The position numbers and the translations under genes were made by a program. This document shows positions 34,861 through 47,756 of a DNA stretch of 64,000 nucleotides, one piece after another. Within the stretch, counting starts at the first letter, position 1. Each line of letters starts with the position of its first letter. This DNA comes from Phlebotomus papatasi (lineage: Eukaryota > Arthropoda > Insecta > Diptera > Psychodidae): the NCBI RefSeq assembly GCF_024763615.1, contig NC_077223.1, positions 48,360,627 to 48,424,626 of the forward strand, in the 5' to 3' direction. The notes under the pieces were generated by a model that was not told where the DNA came from, did no database searches, and saw only the letters and a list, made by a program, of their open reading frames with translations.

Positions 34861-35874
34861 AAACCAACGAGAATATGTAATTTTAATAAATTGTCAAATG
34901 ACAATAAAAGTTTCTTTTACTGGCAAAGATGCGCAGAAACTTGTGATAAGGATGGCAAATGTACTACATACCATAATCGTCTAGTAACAACACTTACAAG
35001 ATTTTTATTGTCACCTCTTCACGCCAAAATGAATATTGTGAATATACACCAGCAGTGCTCCATTCACACCGTCTCTGCTAAACGACATAATATGAGCAAT
35101 TTAACTGGAGGTGTTATACTATAGTTTAAAAATAACCGAAACTGTGTTAATGTTTTAATAAAAAGAGCACTTTATTAATGCTTCAGAAGATCGTCATGAA
35201 AATTATCTTATGCCAATACAAAACAGTAATTATTTAAATAAATCGCTCTATCGATAGTAGATAAAGTCCCTATTCATACTCGTATTAATCAGTAAAGAAA
35301 ACTGAGCATGAAAAAATAATTTATGCACCATTAGTCTTAAAATGTACCTTTTTACATTGTGGTGCTCACTTATTTAAACGTTATCTAAGTAAATTTTCAA
35401 TCTGTATGGAAAATGTCAGAAATCCACGTACATACAAACATTAACCATTGTCATCACCTAACAATGATGACATTAATGTTGGATGTGAAGCAGCGCGAAA
35501 ATTAACAGCTTCTGGGACATCCTACCCTCATTCAACAAATACAACAGCAAAATTACAGCTTCCCGCGAATAAATGAAGTTTGTCAAAATTAAATCAAATG
35601 ACAATGAAATTTTCTCCGAAGTCCATCGCAGTCCAAAAGTGTGATTTTTTTACAAGGTGGAAAAATTAATTTGAATAAATTTCAGAGCAGATTATAAGAA
35701 ATTTTATAATAAACTTAGAAAAATCGAGCTCTTATAATATCCTATTATTTTAAACATCTCCATCATGAAAATTACTGAAACAGTAAACTGCTCAAATATT
35801 GGCTGAGATTTTTAATAATTTTACTATTTCATACTTCATAGCCTTCAATAGGCCGTATTCTGATGTGTCTTCTA
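34861..35874. other. Interval without supported feature
   Basis: A plus-strand 77-codon frame (34891-35124) has no recognisable motif or splice context. Otherwise AT-rich sequence. Confidence 0.4.
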
Positions 35875-36018
35875 CCTTTTAAGGACGAGAAGGTCAAAAA
35901 TTAGGGGTAAAAAAAGATTATCTTATCTGATTTTTTAGAGAAAAACACAACTTTAGATGGCCGTAGGCAAAATTTCATTTTTAGGTCACCGGTGACCCAC
36001 TTGTTCTTAAAGGGTTAA
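35875..36018. mobile_element. ~140-bp piggyBac-like MITE, decayed
   Basis: The right end GACCCACTTGTTCTTAAAGGG is followed by TTAA (36015-36018). The left end TTTTAAGGACGAGAAGG resembles CCCTTTAAGGACGA with mutations, and the left TTAA is lost. A GGTCACCGGTGACC palindrome lies near the right end, as in the relatives at 25066 and 40189. Confidence 0.7.
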
Positions 36019-36071
36019 ACGACTAATCTTTTTTTTTTGTTTTCTAGTGGGTATGACAAATCTTATTCGAT

Positions 36072-36314
36072 TAGGGTAAAGTGATATAAGTTGGACATAG
36101 TGTTACAAGTTGGACAATTCGCCGGTATAAGTTGGACATGGCTTTTTTCTTGATAAATACAGTACAAAATTTGTTTTTAAGCACAAGGAGCCAAATTAAA
36201 AACCAAATACTAAAGCATTAAAAATACACAGATAAAACTGAAGTACTAAATTTATCAAGAAAAAAAGCCCTGTTCAACTTGTACCAATTGTCCAATTTGT
36301 ACTACTCTACCCTA
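36072..36314. mobile_element. Family B MITE, copy 2, intact 243 bp
   Basis: Ends TA-GGGTAAAGTGATATAAGTT and ACTACTCTACCC-TA are inverted repeats enclosing ttggaca/tgtccaa words. It aligns in reverse orientation with the copy at 19285-20197 and preserves the site where that copy received a nested insertion. Confidence 0.9.
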
Positions 36315-36762
36315 CTTTACGACAAAAATTAACATTCTGTCAATTCTCACACACAGAAGTAGTTTCAAGCATTTTTTTAATAAAATAAATCATCAAAAAT
36401 GAGAATTGGATAGTTAAAGACCTTCTCAAACTCAAACTATTGTTTAGTAGCAAATTTCTTTCAAATTATCCCCAAAACCGACATACAAAATTCTCTGAGG
36501 AAAATCCGAGGAATAGGCACATTAATAATATAGATTTCCACCAGAGACTAAAATTCATGCAAGTAACTCTTATGACAACAGAAGACATTGCGGTAAAACT
36601 AAGATAAAACAAAACTTGAAGTGAATAGGCTCTTCATTGATCAGATACCGTTGGCCCACCATCTCGCCTCCTCGAGAGATATAATATTTTTAGATTAGAA
36701 AATGAAAATGGTGTGAAAATATGAAGAGTTCTTAAATTCGGTAACTTCGGTATCTACTCCTA
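36315..36762. other. Interval without supported feature
   Basis: AT-rich spacer between two transposons. Nothing is recognised. Confidence 0.4.
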
Positions 36763-37837
36763 TAGGGTAAGGGCTCATAATTTTGGACAGTTTCTTATTT
36801 TGGACACTTTGAGGATAAAATTTGACACTAAAAATAAATTGATTAAAATTATGGTTTTTTATTCCAATATTTGATGAATAATATATTTTCTCTAAATATT
36901 TGTTCCTTTTGGAAGATTTTAACACTAAATACGTTAAATCTTGAATAAGATTTGAGTTGAAATTGCTTTGTTGAAAATTCAGTGGGAGCAATTGCTTACG
37001 AGAAATATGACAGAACTTTGTGTTTAATTCAGTCTCATTTAGCTGTGGTGAAGTACTAACAATGTTTCTTCATTTTTTTTGAGTGATATTATTGAATATT
37101 CATTGAACATTGTGTTGATTCACGTTAATGGTGATTTGTACATTTGACCTGAAGTGAGATTTGCCTTGTGAATTAGATTTTTCGTGTGAAAAATGGAAAA
37201 TTTTCTAAGATAAATTTTTCACCAGTGAGGTGATTACTCATTATTTTGGACAGATGTTTTTCTTTCGAAATTTCGTGAAGTTTTAGCTTTTGTGATGACT
37301 AGGATGGACAAATGCCTGGAGAAACTAAGGAGCATCATGTCTACGAACGAGATGTAGTGAGAAAAGCCTTGAAAGGCTCCCGGAAAGGTCAAGGAATGCG
37401 CTAATCCGCACGTACTTGGAGTACCGAAGTCAACTCACTTTAATGAACGATATGGAAAGTTTCCGGGCTTCTTGTGACATTCTACGTTTCCCTTACATAA
37501 ACAGGAAAATAACTTGGTAAGATTGGTTCATGAAACGAAGAACAATGGGCATCCTGTTTAGGCGGATTAGCTGTCCAAATTTACAGCCAAGTTGTCCAAA
37601 TTAATAACCAAGTTGTCCAAAATTCGGGTTAAATTCTCCTCTACATATCAATTCATTTTTAAACGTATTAAAACTAATTTTATTAAAAGCAAAGACAATA
37701 AACCCTTGCCAAATTCCTAAACAGCCCTTCTGAAAAGAGAGCAACAAAAAGTCAATTAGTATTGAAAATATCGCACTTCAAACTTGGAACATCGATGCTG
37801 ATAAGCAGACTGTACAAAATTGTGAGCCTTTACCCTA
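36763..37837 (+). mobile_element. Family P pogo-like element, copy 2 (~1.07 kb)
   Basis: Ends TA-GGGTAAGGGCTCATAATTT and TTGTGAGCCTTTACCC-TA are inverted repeats. It aligns along its length with copies at 23811 and 62834. Transposase remains start at an ATG at 37312: YERDVVRKALKGSRKGQGM, then (new frame, from about 37403) NPHVLGVPKST and HFNERYGKFPG. Stops and frameshifts interrupt it. Confidence 0.88.
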
Positions 37838-40184
37838 TCACCGGTATCTACGCTTAATCTACGATTGGTATCTATACAAAATTTCGAATGGAAAAATACA
37901 TGTGTTATAAAGGGTGCATACTAGTTGAGTAATAGGATGAGTAAGATCTTACTGTTAAGTATTAATTGTTTTTTGAACCATGTTACAGGTAATTCGAGCA
38001 ATTATCGAGGAAGGATGAAACACTTACGACCTTTTTTTTCTTGCAGTTCAGGATGTATTAATCTTCATTATTAATCTTATAAATATGACACTACGGTGAA
38101 AAATGTTACAATAATGGTTCCGATCGTTCCGATAATTTGTAAAAAGTTGTCATTCACTAAAACAAACAGATACAACTTTATCTAGCGATAGTATCAATAC
38201 TATCTATTAAAAATCATCATTCCACTCATAGTGTCGCTATTCCTAACCGTTTAGCCTCAGTTTAATATAACGGTTCGTCTGTAGGCATTAAACATTGTGG
38301 TTATCGCAAAATGTCACTTTCTTAAAATTGAATAAGATCTACATTTCATTAACATTATACACGAAGAAATTATGCTTGTTTAATTACTTATCTTTATTTA
38401 AATCATTTTGTGATGTACGACTTTATAAATTCCATGAGAAAAGTTATGCAAACTTATGGAAAACTTTTTCTTCCATATTTAATTAAAACTGTAGAAACTT
38501 TCAATATTTTAATGTAGAATTATTAAAGATAATGATGTGATTTGAGTGACAACAAGTCAAAATGCTTGAAATATTCTATAATGAATTTATCTATGCTTTT
38601 AATTTGTAATTTTTCAAACTTTTTGATACTCCAATAATTAAAATCTTATTATAAAAATAAAAATACAATTTATATTTTACCACTCATTCAACCAAACCAT
38701 TTTTCTAGTATTTAATATTAAATTCGCCTTGGTGATTTTATTATGACATCAAATCTGCTCTATTGATTTTATTTTTAAAAAAAAAGTGAAAATTCAATAA
38801 CTGAAAAGAACTCCTGTATTTAATGCAATCTCTCACGTGGAAATTTTAACTCCTACACGAACTCTCATACTCCAGTGTTCATTAACTGGCTTCTCGGAGA
38901 AGTCCTCATTAAAAAGCACACGAGTATTTCCTTCATATTGATGAAGATATTTTCCGAGGTATTCTTTTCAGTTATTGAAGGTTAAGACACTTGTAACTTT
39001 TCCACGTGACACGTTCAATTCAATTTTCACTCTGGTATGTCGTCAAAAATCTCAGATGAGAAGTATTTCTGGAGTCTTCTATATAGAAAAAAGTACAAGT
39101 CCAAGAGAAAGTCCTCAGGCTACAGAGAGTCGTGCAAATGAAGTCACAAAAGGGGGTGTGATGGAGCCTCGCAGTCTTTCGTGGTAGAATAAACTGGAAG
39201 GAGTGGTTGTGGGAAAAAAGCACCGCGGGAAATTCTGTGGGCGTTGGCAAATAGAATAAAACAACAATGCCTAGAAAAGAGTGATACACACTACACTACA
39301 CACTACACTTCAGTGGTAGAAGGTAATGCATTCGGAAAGCCACTAAGAATAAACTTATTACATTGACTTGAATAAATACTCATCAAATGCTCAATGGTTG
39401 TGTGGTTCCATTTCAATTGAATGGAACACATGCTATTGATTTACTTTTCAATTTCCATTGTCATCCAACGTCAATCAACTACATTTGTTTTCAACCATAA
39501 GCCACCAAATGTGAGGGACTTGCTTAAGAGATGGAAAGACGTGATAACGAAATGGTATAATCACTCAATAAAGAGATAATCGAACCATATATCTGCTTAA
39601 TGAGCTCTTTTGCCCAAGATCACAAATCCAAACTTTTTTCTGGCTCGGTTGCCGTCTACTTGAGTAATATATTAGAGCTCAAGTGTCAACAGCTTAATCC
39701 CCAGAAATTGTCGTGATATTCCTTTAGGAGATTGACCGTTTCTTTTTGCTACTCTTATTGGAATTATTACGTAAAACTGAATAAATCCACAGCTTTATTG
39801 TTTCAAAATCTTAACCCAGCAGTAAGATGAATTTATTAAAATAAATCCACTACAAATTAATTATAATTAATATGTTAAACACGATACGTGGAAATTAAAA
39901 GGATAAGTCAGTTCTAACTTTAATATATTTAAAAATAAAATAATGTGGGAAAAAGTACAACACGAATTTTCTCTCAGCTTGGTTCGTAGGAGTGTACCGA
40001 TAAAATTGATAGACACAGATTAATAATAAATTTGCACAAATTGTATATATGGTTTTTCAACTTAGTTTTAAACAAAAACTTTCAATTTATTATTTATATT
40101 TAACCATTTCGGACTTCTTTAAAAATTAATACTGTTAGTTAAATAAATTAAATTAAGGAATGAATCAATCAGGATTATAAGCGT
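37838..40184. other. Mostly unique AT-rich interval
   Basis: A short R1-like piece (tgtcgctattcctaaccgtt) lies near 38230-38275, matching 34636-34660. A GC-richer part at 39040-39260 has overlapping frames on both strands but no good splice pair, so no gene is called. Confidence 0.4.
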
Positions 40185-40706
40185 TTAACCCTTTAATGAC
40201 GAGACACTTTTTACGGACTGAGAATCAACAATAAAAATTAAACTGAGAAACATAATCAATGGTAAGTTTTACAACTAACCTTGGAAAGTCCAATAGAGTC
40301 TGATTCGGTGTATTTTGTGCTTCTATGAACGATAGGGACAAAAATAGCCCAAAAATTTAAGTAATTTTTCTGACAATACCAATGAATAATATTTTTCGCT
40401 TTAATGAGAAATATTACGTATGAGTATTGTAGTTTTCATTGCCAAAAGTGTTTTGCTTAAAAATATTAAAAGTATAAAAAATAAATAAAATCAATTATAA
40501 ATTTGAGAACTTAAAAATTCGCCACTTTTGAGCTTAAATATTTACTACATATCAAACAGCTAAAGACTTGCAAACAATATTGTACATTACTTCAACCTTC
40601 TACTTTACAAATATGTACAAACATAAGAAAAAAATAACTTTGGGTAGTCAGGAAAAATTATTTTCTTTATGGGACACCGGTGTTCCAATCGTCCTTAAAG
40701 GGTTAA
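40185..40706. mobile_element. 514-bp piggyBac-like element with TTAA flanks
   Basis: Element 40189-40702 begins CCCTTTAATGACGAGACAC and ends TCGTCCTTAAAGGG, with TTAA on both sides. It is the same monomer as the two halves of the inverted dimer at 4787-5827 and is highly similar to them. No transposase frame is present. Confidence 0.92.
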
Positions 40707-41916
40707 ATACAAAATGTCTCCTTCGACTGAGTTGGTGGCGGTAGTGATAGCCCTTAATGTTCTTATACCATTAAGGGTATATTATATGAGTATTTTTTAG
40801 TGGTACTTAAAAACCTCAATTTAAAAAAAAAGCTAAGACAGTGGCTGATGCAAAAATACTACACGCTTTTACATTTTAATCAATTTGAAAGTTCTGAAGT
40901 CCTTGTAGCAAATAAAAGATAAAAGAAAATTAAATAAATCAATCAAAATGTCACTAAATCTGTTCTTCTGACGTGTTTTAGAATAATTTATTAAGTAAAT
41001 TAAAATTTGCATTGTTTATAGAGGCTGTGTTTATATTTGTGTCCCAAATATTTTGTGAAACATAGGCAATGCACTGTGACATAATTTAAATTTTCCTGGA
41101 AATGTGACTTGTTTTCCAGTATCCTGATTAGTCTGGATATGCAGACTATATACATGAGTTATGCAACATTTTCCTAAAATTCACTGTGTTCTGGGAAAAT
41201 TAAGTCAAATTTGCACCTATCACAAATGTTTACAATAACCCCAGATTCCCCTATATCGTTACTTAATTTAGGTAATTTTTGTGATCTCTATAAATTCTGA
41301 TTTAGATAGCAAGACCTCTAATAACCTTTTACTCATTTAATATTTTCAACTCTAGAATAGATATTTTTTGAAATAATAGAATTACAAGATCCTGCCGAAC
41401 TATAATGTTATTCAGAAGAGTGCAGAATAAATTAACATATTTAACTCAAATTTTCCTGTAATAATAAGTTAATCTGTTAAGAACTGCATGATTTATCATA
41501 ATATTATTACTTTCTCTCTGATAAATTTAGATGAATCCGATATACTTTATAGCAGTGGAATCCTTGAATGTCCTTGAATAATCTTTGGAAGATAAGCGAA
41601 TGATAGTCTGTTTAATTTACAGGACCAATGTAAAAAATCAATCCAACACCCTCGAAAAAACCAATAGTGACACTTAACCTTGTGAAAATACTGTGAAATG
41701 GGGAACACGCTTGTGATTGCGAACCCCATTCAGAAAGATGTGTGAAACACTAAAAGGAAACCATTGACAAATCCGGATTAAGTTATGATACCTGAGATTC
41801 TTCTTTGAGAAACTAGAAGTTCTTGGAATACAAAACACGACTAAATTTCATAGTATAAGTTAAATGAGCATTCTGAGACCGAAGTTGCCTAAAATACAAT
41901 TTTAAACACTAGACTA
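40707..41916. other. Interval without supported feature
   Basis: AT-rich. A short ccccagattcccctata near 41240 resembles a lone TA+GGGG-type terminus, but no partner end is seen. Confidence 0.35.
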
Positions 41917-42486
41917 GATGCTTATTTGAGTTATTCACGAGTGATGGTAGGTTCCACATCGAATTATCGTCGCGAATCGGTCAAGCTTCTGCAGTAATGA
42001 GGGAGCTTGATGAAAGCGTGGTGAGGAAAGCCGAGCTTAGCCGTTCTTTTAAATTATCGATTTTCAAAGCTGTGTTCATATACATATATACTCACCTATG
42101 GTCATGAGATTTGAGTAATAACCGAAACCGAAAGTATAAGATCGTGAGTACAAGCTGCCGATATGAGGTGCCTCTGGGCGGTTAAGGGAATCACTCGTCG
42201 AGATCGAGTAAGGAATGTAGGCGTTCGTGAGGAACTAAGAGTCGAGGAATTGCTTCTCCGCTATGCAAGCCTTTGTGAGGAGGCGTCGACCTCGAGGCAG
42301 ACCTAGGACAAGGTGGCTAAATAAAATTCAGAATCTTGTCTTAGAACGCCTTGGGATCGAACCCGAATATCTTCCTGAAGTGGCGGAGGATCGACAAGCG
42401 TGGGCTGCCAATTTGGATGTCATAGACCCGCGACCCCAATAGGGAAAAGCGGTTGAAAATGATGATGATGATGATGCTTATTTGAG
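41917..42486 (+). mobile_element. 5'-truncated RTE-like LINE with 14-bp target duplication
   Basis: The insert (about 41931-42472) is flanked by direct repeats GATGCTTATTTGAG at 41917-41930 and 42473-42486. It ends in a (GAT/ATG)n tail, as in many RTE-type non-LTR retrotransposons. Only the 3' end of the reverse-transcriptase ORF remains, so the copy is a typical 5'-truncated product of target-primed reverse transcription. The direct repeats include one unit of the tail, so the exact boundary is uncertain by a few bases. Confidence 0.88.
41990..42441 (+). pseudogene. RTE-like reverse transcriptase, C-terminal remnant
   Basis: Several frames carry recognisable pieces of the end of an RTE/CR1-like endonuclease-reverse transcriptase: ASAVMRELDESVVRKAELS and KLSIFKAVF, then (frameshifted) KGITRRDRVRNVGVREELR with VEELLLR, then RRRRPRGRPRTRWLNKI and ERLGIEPEYLPEVAEDRQAW, ending IDPRPQ and a TAG. 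The order and spacing match the tail after the polymerase fingers in these elements. Frameshifts and stops show it is dead. The assignment rests on recalled motifs, not a search. Confidence 0.8.
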
Positions 42487-44138
42487 CTTACTACCGTTCA
42501 GTTTGTCTATTTCAAATAATTGGAAAATAAAAGACTAACAGAAAAGCACATAAAAATCGACAATGACAGGCCAATTTTAACAGTTTTTACCTTAGGATCG
42601 AGCAAGTGTGACTGGAGCACCTTTGAATTGGGGCAGCTTATGGTTTTCATATATTTTCATTTACATTCCCAATCAATCCTCGTTAAAAAGCTCCCAATTT
42701 TCCTTTAAGTATTCAATTTTTGTTTCTATTTATTTCCATCCATCCATCTAATACTATTTATAGTAGAGGCTAATTTTAAATGAAAGTATTATCTAAAGTC
42801 ATTGAAATATATTTGCGAAATGTTCGCTGATACGTTTTCTACTTATCATAAAAGAGTATTCCAAAAGGGGTTTAGGGCTTTCTTGTCGCGGCTGAATGTT
42901 GATTGGGAATGTAAATGAAAATTATGTTGATGATCCCCCCATCGATTTAAAGAAGAATCTCAACATTTATATATATTTCACACAAGTTTTAAAAGATATT
43001 TTCTCAGTTATCTTTAAGGAATTTGTTCTAAGATAGGTATTTTATATTTTTGGAAAATGACAAAAACCAACAAATGAGGCATTTAGAATGATCAGAGCGT
43101 GAAGTCTTAGCTGACCAAAATTGTACTCCTAAGTGGTGCCTATCGTCTGGTGTTAAATGGATTTTTAATATTTTGTTTATTTTATACAATTTTTTACAAC
43201 CTCACTCTAAGACCATTTTTTTGGTAATTTTTAGAGAAACTCCAATTTTACACCCTAAAGGAGTGGTTTTACAAAGTTTTTGTAATTATCAAAATTGAAG
43301 CACAACTAATGACCTTTCCAACGGACTCACATTTTTTAACTTTCATTCACCAGAACCTAAGATATAACGAATAATGTAAGGAAAAGCAGAAAAAATATAA
43401 AAGTATTAATTAAAAAAAATTGAGACGAGATTGAGCAAAACCAAAACCATATTCTTAATTAGGGGACTCGACTCTATCAAATGTACCATGTGAGACCACT
43501 AAGACAAAAACCGTGTTGCATAGTGTAATTGGATAATTTAGACATGGTTGAAAGAACACCTATTTGGCAGGCAACACATATTGGCAATTTCGTCAAAATA
43601 TTGAATTTTAATTAAAGTACCTATCTAATAAAACGCAAGTAATATGACATTTTTCATTAATCTTTCCTTTTCTATAAGGATAGATGTTCAAATTTTATGT
43701 CCCAATGTCAATAAGTCACGATACGATTTCTAAAACTATCGATAGGTTTTCCTTCGATCCTATTTTGAAGAAATTTGAAATTTCATAAGCCTTTCCATTT
43801 ATATGTTAGGCTATGATCAATTTTGAAAATTAGAAATAGTGATTTGATTAGTTTAAGGGGTTTAAGGTCTATTTTTAGACGTTGTTTGTTATACGTCAGT
43901 GACCTTGGTCTGAATCAATCTTCTTTTTGTTCACAAAGAGAAACAACTAATTAGACAAAAATATTTCTTTTTGGCAAGAGCGCTGGGTATTGCACTCGTA
44001 CTTCGAAATACTGTGAGTATCAAAACATAGTTCTACAAAATTTGAGCCCGATCTCAAGGTTACGGGTATCAACTCGAATTACAGAAAGTAACAGAAGATT
44101 AAAAAAAATTTCAGATAAAAATCGACTGGTTCCTTTCC
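42487..44138. other. Interval with a foldback-MITE-like fragment
   Basis: At 42615-42650 gagcacctttgaattgggg and gcagctt resemble the left end of the foldback element at 50969. An inverted pair (tttacattcccaatcaa near 42660, ttgattgggaatgtaaa near 42899) may be its decayed arms. The rest is unassigned. Confidence 0.35.
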
Positions 44139-46049
44139 CTATCCTATCTTAAACATAACTTTACAATACAAACAGCAATTTCTAGTGAATTTCTCATGAA
44201 AGTAGCCTTTATTCCCTTTCACGGTCAATTGAGAAGGGAATTTGTCCGTAAAGTATTGCAAGAATGGTAGCAAATTAAATTTGATGTTCTTCCACCCACT
44301 CTTTGGTTTCCCATTACAAAATCCAGTGGGGAAAATGTATTTTCTTTTTCCTTTCCCAAATACATTCCTGGAATACTGTGACAATATCCTTCTTATGACA
44401 TACTCTTTGTGACTTTTGTCTCCAAAATGATCAAATATTTCTAAAACCAGTGACAAACCCAAACAATCTTTTGATAGTTGTGATTCTTTTCAAGTAAACT
44501 CAAACCATTGAGATTTGTTGCAACTCAGAATAATTATTGTACAATTCGGATCGCTTGCGAATTCGAACATGTCCAGTCGTTTACATCACTCTCACAGATA
44601 TATTTTAACAGAATAAAAATTCCAGTAAATTTTAAATTTCATTGCATGGGCTGAGCCTGAGTGATCGGATAGTACGACCTATCGTACTCCAGAAAAAGTC
44701 ACGGTTTCAGATATAATTTTCTTTTTTCTTAAAAAGTCGAAATGGTCCGAGTCCGGGACCTCATGATGAACCAATAAGGAATCTATGTAAAATCCTTGGT
44801 CTTGGAACCCTAAGATTTTTTCGAAAATCGGAAATTCGAAACACTTTAATTACAATGAGTTATCCTTTGTTGTCAATGATGTAAAGAACTAAAAGTAAAG
44901 TAACCTATGAACCCGCTTTGTAATTAAGCGTGATATCTCATTGAATTCTTTATGTTCTTCTCTGCACATATCCAGAAGAATGGAGACAATAGAATACTGT
45001 GAATAATCTCTACCACGCAGAATTGAACATTTTGAATGTTCTTTGCAGACTGAATTAATCAGTGCACTTGAATCACAAAGAAAGAGAATTTTGCAGTTAA
45101 ACACTTTATTTAGCATCTCATGCGAATGCATAATGATTTCATGACCAAAAATTGTGCCACAATGTGGGATTAAAGTTTTATCTGGGCATCCAAATTTCAT
45201 GTCTTTTCCTTTTTACTGTTTATATAAAAAAAAAAAACAAAATTAAATAGATTACTCAATTGAGAAAATTAAATTCCCCACCCAACCATGCAGATAAAAA
45301 TGTATTAAGTTATATATTTAATGTATCTCCCTATTCCACTCTTAAACGAAATGCGAATATGTCTCATGGAAAAGCGTCTGGCGTGAGGAAAATCCTCTGG
45401 GTTCATGTCAACACACACAAAAAGTTCATTTCACAGTGTGTGGCGCGGGTCCCAACAAAAGGAACGGGGAGGTGTGAAAGGGAAAAGTGTGTTTGATGAC
45501 ACTCAATTTGAATTTACAGTGCTTCAAGATAAGATTTATTGATTTTTCTCATAGAGTATGCAAACACTGAAGCTTTTTATTTACTTTATCACATGAACAA
45601 ATACACCCTATAAGTATATTAATGATGTAAGAAAATTGTAGAACATTTTCTGCGAGATATCTGTACGATTCAACTAAAATAAAATTCACTTATTGGCAGT
45701 ATTTATATTTAAATTTTATTTTTTCAATAAAATTCCTCCAAAGTCTCGCATATACTTAGAAACTTACTTGGTATAAAGCATGAATGAGTTTTGCAGGATT
45801 CACTTTTGTTACTTATAAGGATTTTACTGTATAACGAAAATCATAAAAAGATTTTTTCACGATATTAATGATTTTTTTAACCTGTTTCCTATAAAGTGTG
45901 TAAGAAAAGACAAAAACCTTGGGAAAAAGTCATAAAAATTAATTAAATAAAAACTCTCTGCAAAGCATGATATCAGTTGCATTCTAGACACCAAATTTTT
46001 AGGAATATGTTTCCTATTTCACGGAGATTTTTTTCGTATTAGTTGTACA
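44139..46049. other. Unassigned interval with two chance-length ORFs
   Basis: Minus-strand frames of 107 codons (44139-44462) and 103 codons (44889-45200) lie 430 bases apart. Neither has a recognisable domain. In DNA of this composition a few frames of this length are expected in 64 kb, so they are not called as genes. Confidence 0.35.
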
Positions 46050-46126
46050 TAAAATACGAAATGCTCGAACCTTTGATTTAGATGCTATACCTTAAAAGTA
46101 TTTTCGCATTATTTACCCTTTACCTA

Positions 46127-47274
46127 TTCACAACTAGTGATTCCAACAACGGTTAACCGGTTTCGAAAAACCGGTTAACCGTTTTTCAAAAGTAACAAGA
46201 TGTTTACCGCTCCCTGTCTTCATAGAGATTTTTATTGTATCTTGCTATATTTTAATTTACCACGTATTTTATTAGACCCAAATTCACCGAGATGGTTACA
46301 TAAGATTCTTGTAAAATTTTTGTCAAAATCCGGTATTTATTAGTTTCTCAACCAATGGAGTGAAAGACAACAAAGGTTTGCTTTTATAGTATTTCTTTTT
46401 TTTTTTTGAAATGCCTATAGAACTTTTTCTATCAAATTATTTGTGAATTTTGTGTAAATTATTATCATGATTTTCATGATATTAATAACAAATTTTATGC
46501 ATCGGTGTGTTTTCTGTAGAGAATGATCTAAAAAATTGACTTTAGAAACCATTCCCGATCGAAAAATCTGGATGTTTTTTTTTAAAAAAAAAGAATAATT
46601 TTGACAATACTTTTACAAAATATTACAAAAAAACTATAGTGAATATAGGTAGCGATAAATCTTGGTACTATCGTTCCAATATTCTTTTTTTATATTTTTG
46701 CAAATATTATTTTTCTTTCACGATTCAAATTTTCTAAACTTAAGTTTAATAAGATTTAACTAGTCATAGCCTTTTAAAAATTAAGAGGAAAACTCTTTCT
46801 GTTTGTTCGTTAAAACGTTTTTTTTCATTTTCCAAGATCTAAAATAAAATTTTTAAGTATTTCCTCATTAAAGATTCTCAAACATGACAACGTTTATAAT
46901 CAATTTATTTTAAGAAAAATAAATTGTATGAAAAAATAGTTATTTTTACGGTAATCTACATTATATTAGCTTTTCCACGGTACAATATTATTGGAAAAAC
47001 ACCCAGTAATTCCCCTGCACTCTGAAATTTTCTGAAGTATTATAAATACAAAATAAAGAAATAAAATAAATAGTTCTAAACTAATTGAGAAAAAGAATAT
47101 ATTTATGTGTTAAATATTAAGTCAAAGTTAAAGTTCTAAAAAATTTCTCAAAATTCCATAATTTAATCCTAAATTTGAAATCGGTTTAAAACCGGTTAAC
47201 CGATTTCAGAGCCATCCAAAACCGGTTAACCGTCTATCCTAAAAACCCGGTTATTTGGAATCACTATTCACAAC
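46127..47274. mobile_element. 1132-bp non-autonomous hAT element, 8-bp target duplication
   Basis: The element (46135-47266) starts TAGTGATTCCAA and ends TTGGAATCACTA, flanked by perfect 8-bp repeats TTCACAAC (46127-46134 and 47267-47274). The empty site exists in the other R1 copies (ggttcacaaccgat near 33230, gattcataaccgat near 62700), proving the duplication. The 8-bp size is the hAT hallmark, and T at position 2 with A at position 7 fits the Ac branch (nTnnnnAn). GGTTAACCGGTTT words recur subterminally at both ends. No transposase frame is visible. Confidence 0.94.
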
Positions 47275-47687
47275 CAATTTGGACCGATTCATAAATCATT
47301 CAAAAGATCGCTCAAAATGGCTGAGGAGTTATAAAATTGATTTTCGGATAAAAATTAGTTATCGATTCATGACCTATTCAGAACCGATTGAAACCGGTTC
47401 AGTCTTATCAGGAACTCCAAGACCTTTGCAACGAGCACATACATAAATCCCATTCGGTTGAAAAATACGCTATCTAGAGCCTTTTTAACCTTTGACCTTG
47501 AAAACTCGTTATTTGGTATGATTGAAGATTAAACGGTATTTTCGTATATGGTAATATGGTTTTGGAGTAGAGTGATTTTGGAGTTATGGAAGTGAGGGGT
47601 ATGTTAATGGTAAACGGGGATGTTAATAGACTTTTGTGGTGTACCCCAAAGGTCTCAAGTGTCTATCTCCAACCGGTTGGTCTCCAG

Positions 47688-47756
47688 GCGTGACAACGGC
47701 CGGATCGACAGATAAACAGCGTGACAACGGCCGGATCGACAGATAAACAGCGTGAC
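47688..47756. repeat. 31-bp tandem repeat, 2.2 units
   Basis: The unit beginning gcgtgacaacggccggatcg is perfectly duplicated (47688-47718, 47719-47749), followed by the partial unit gcgtgac. Confidence 0.95.

Noticed and set aside
44139..45200. Two minus-strand ORFs of 107 and 103 codons close together
   Set aside because: No domain, no splice context and no repeat conservation. With about 7% stop codons expected per codon, a few such frames are expected in 64 kb.
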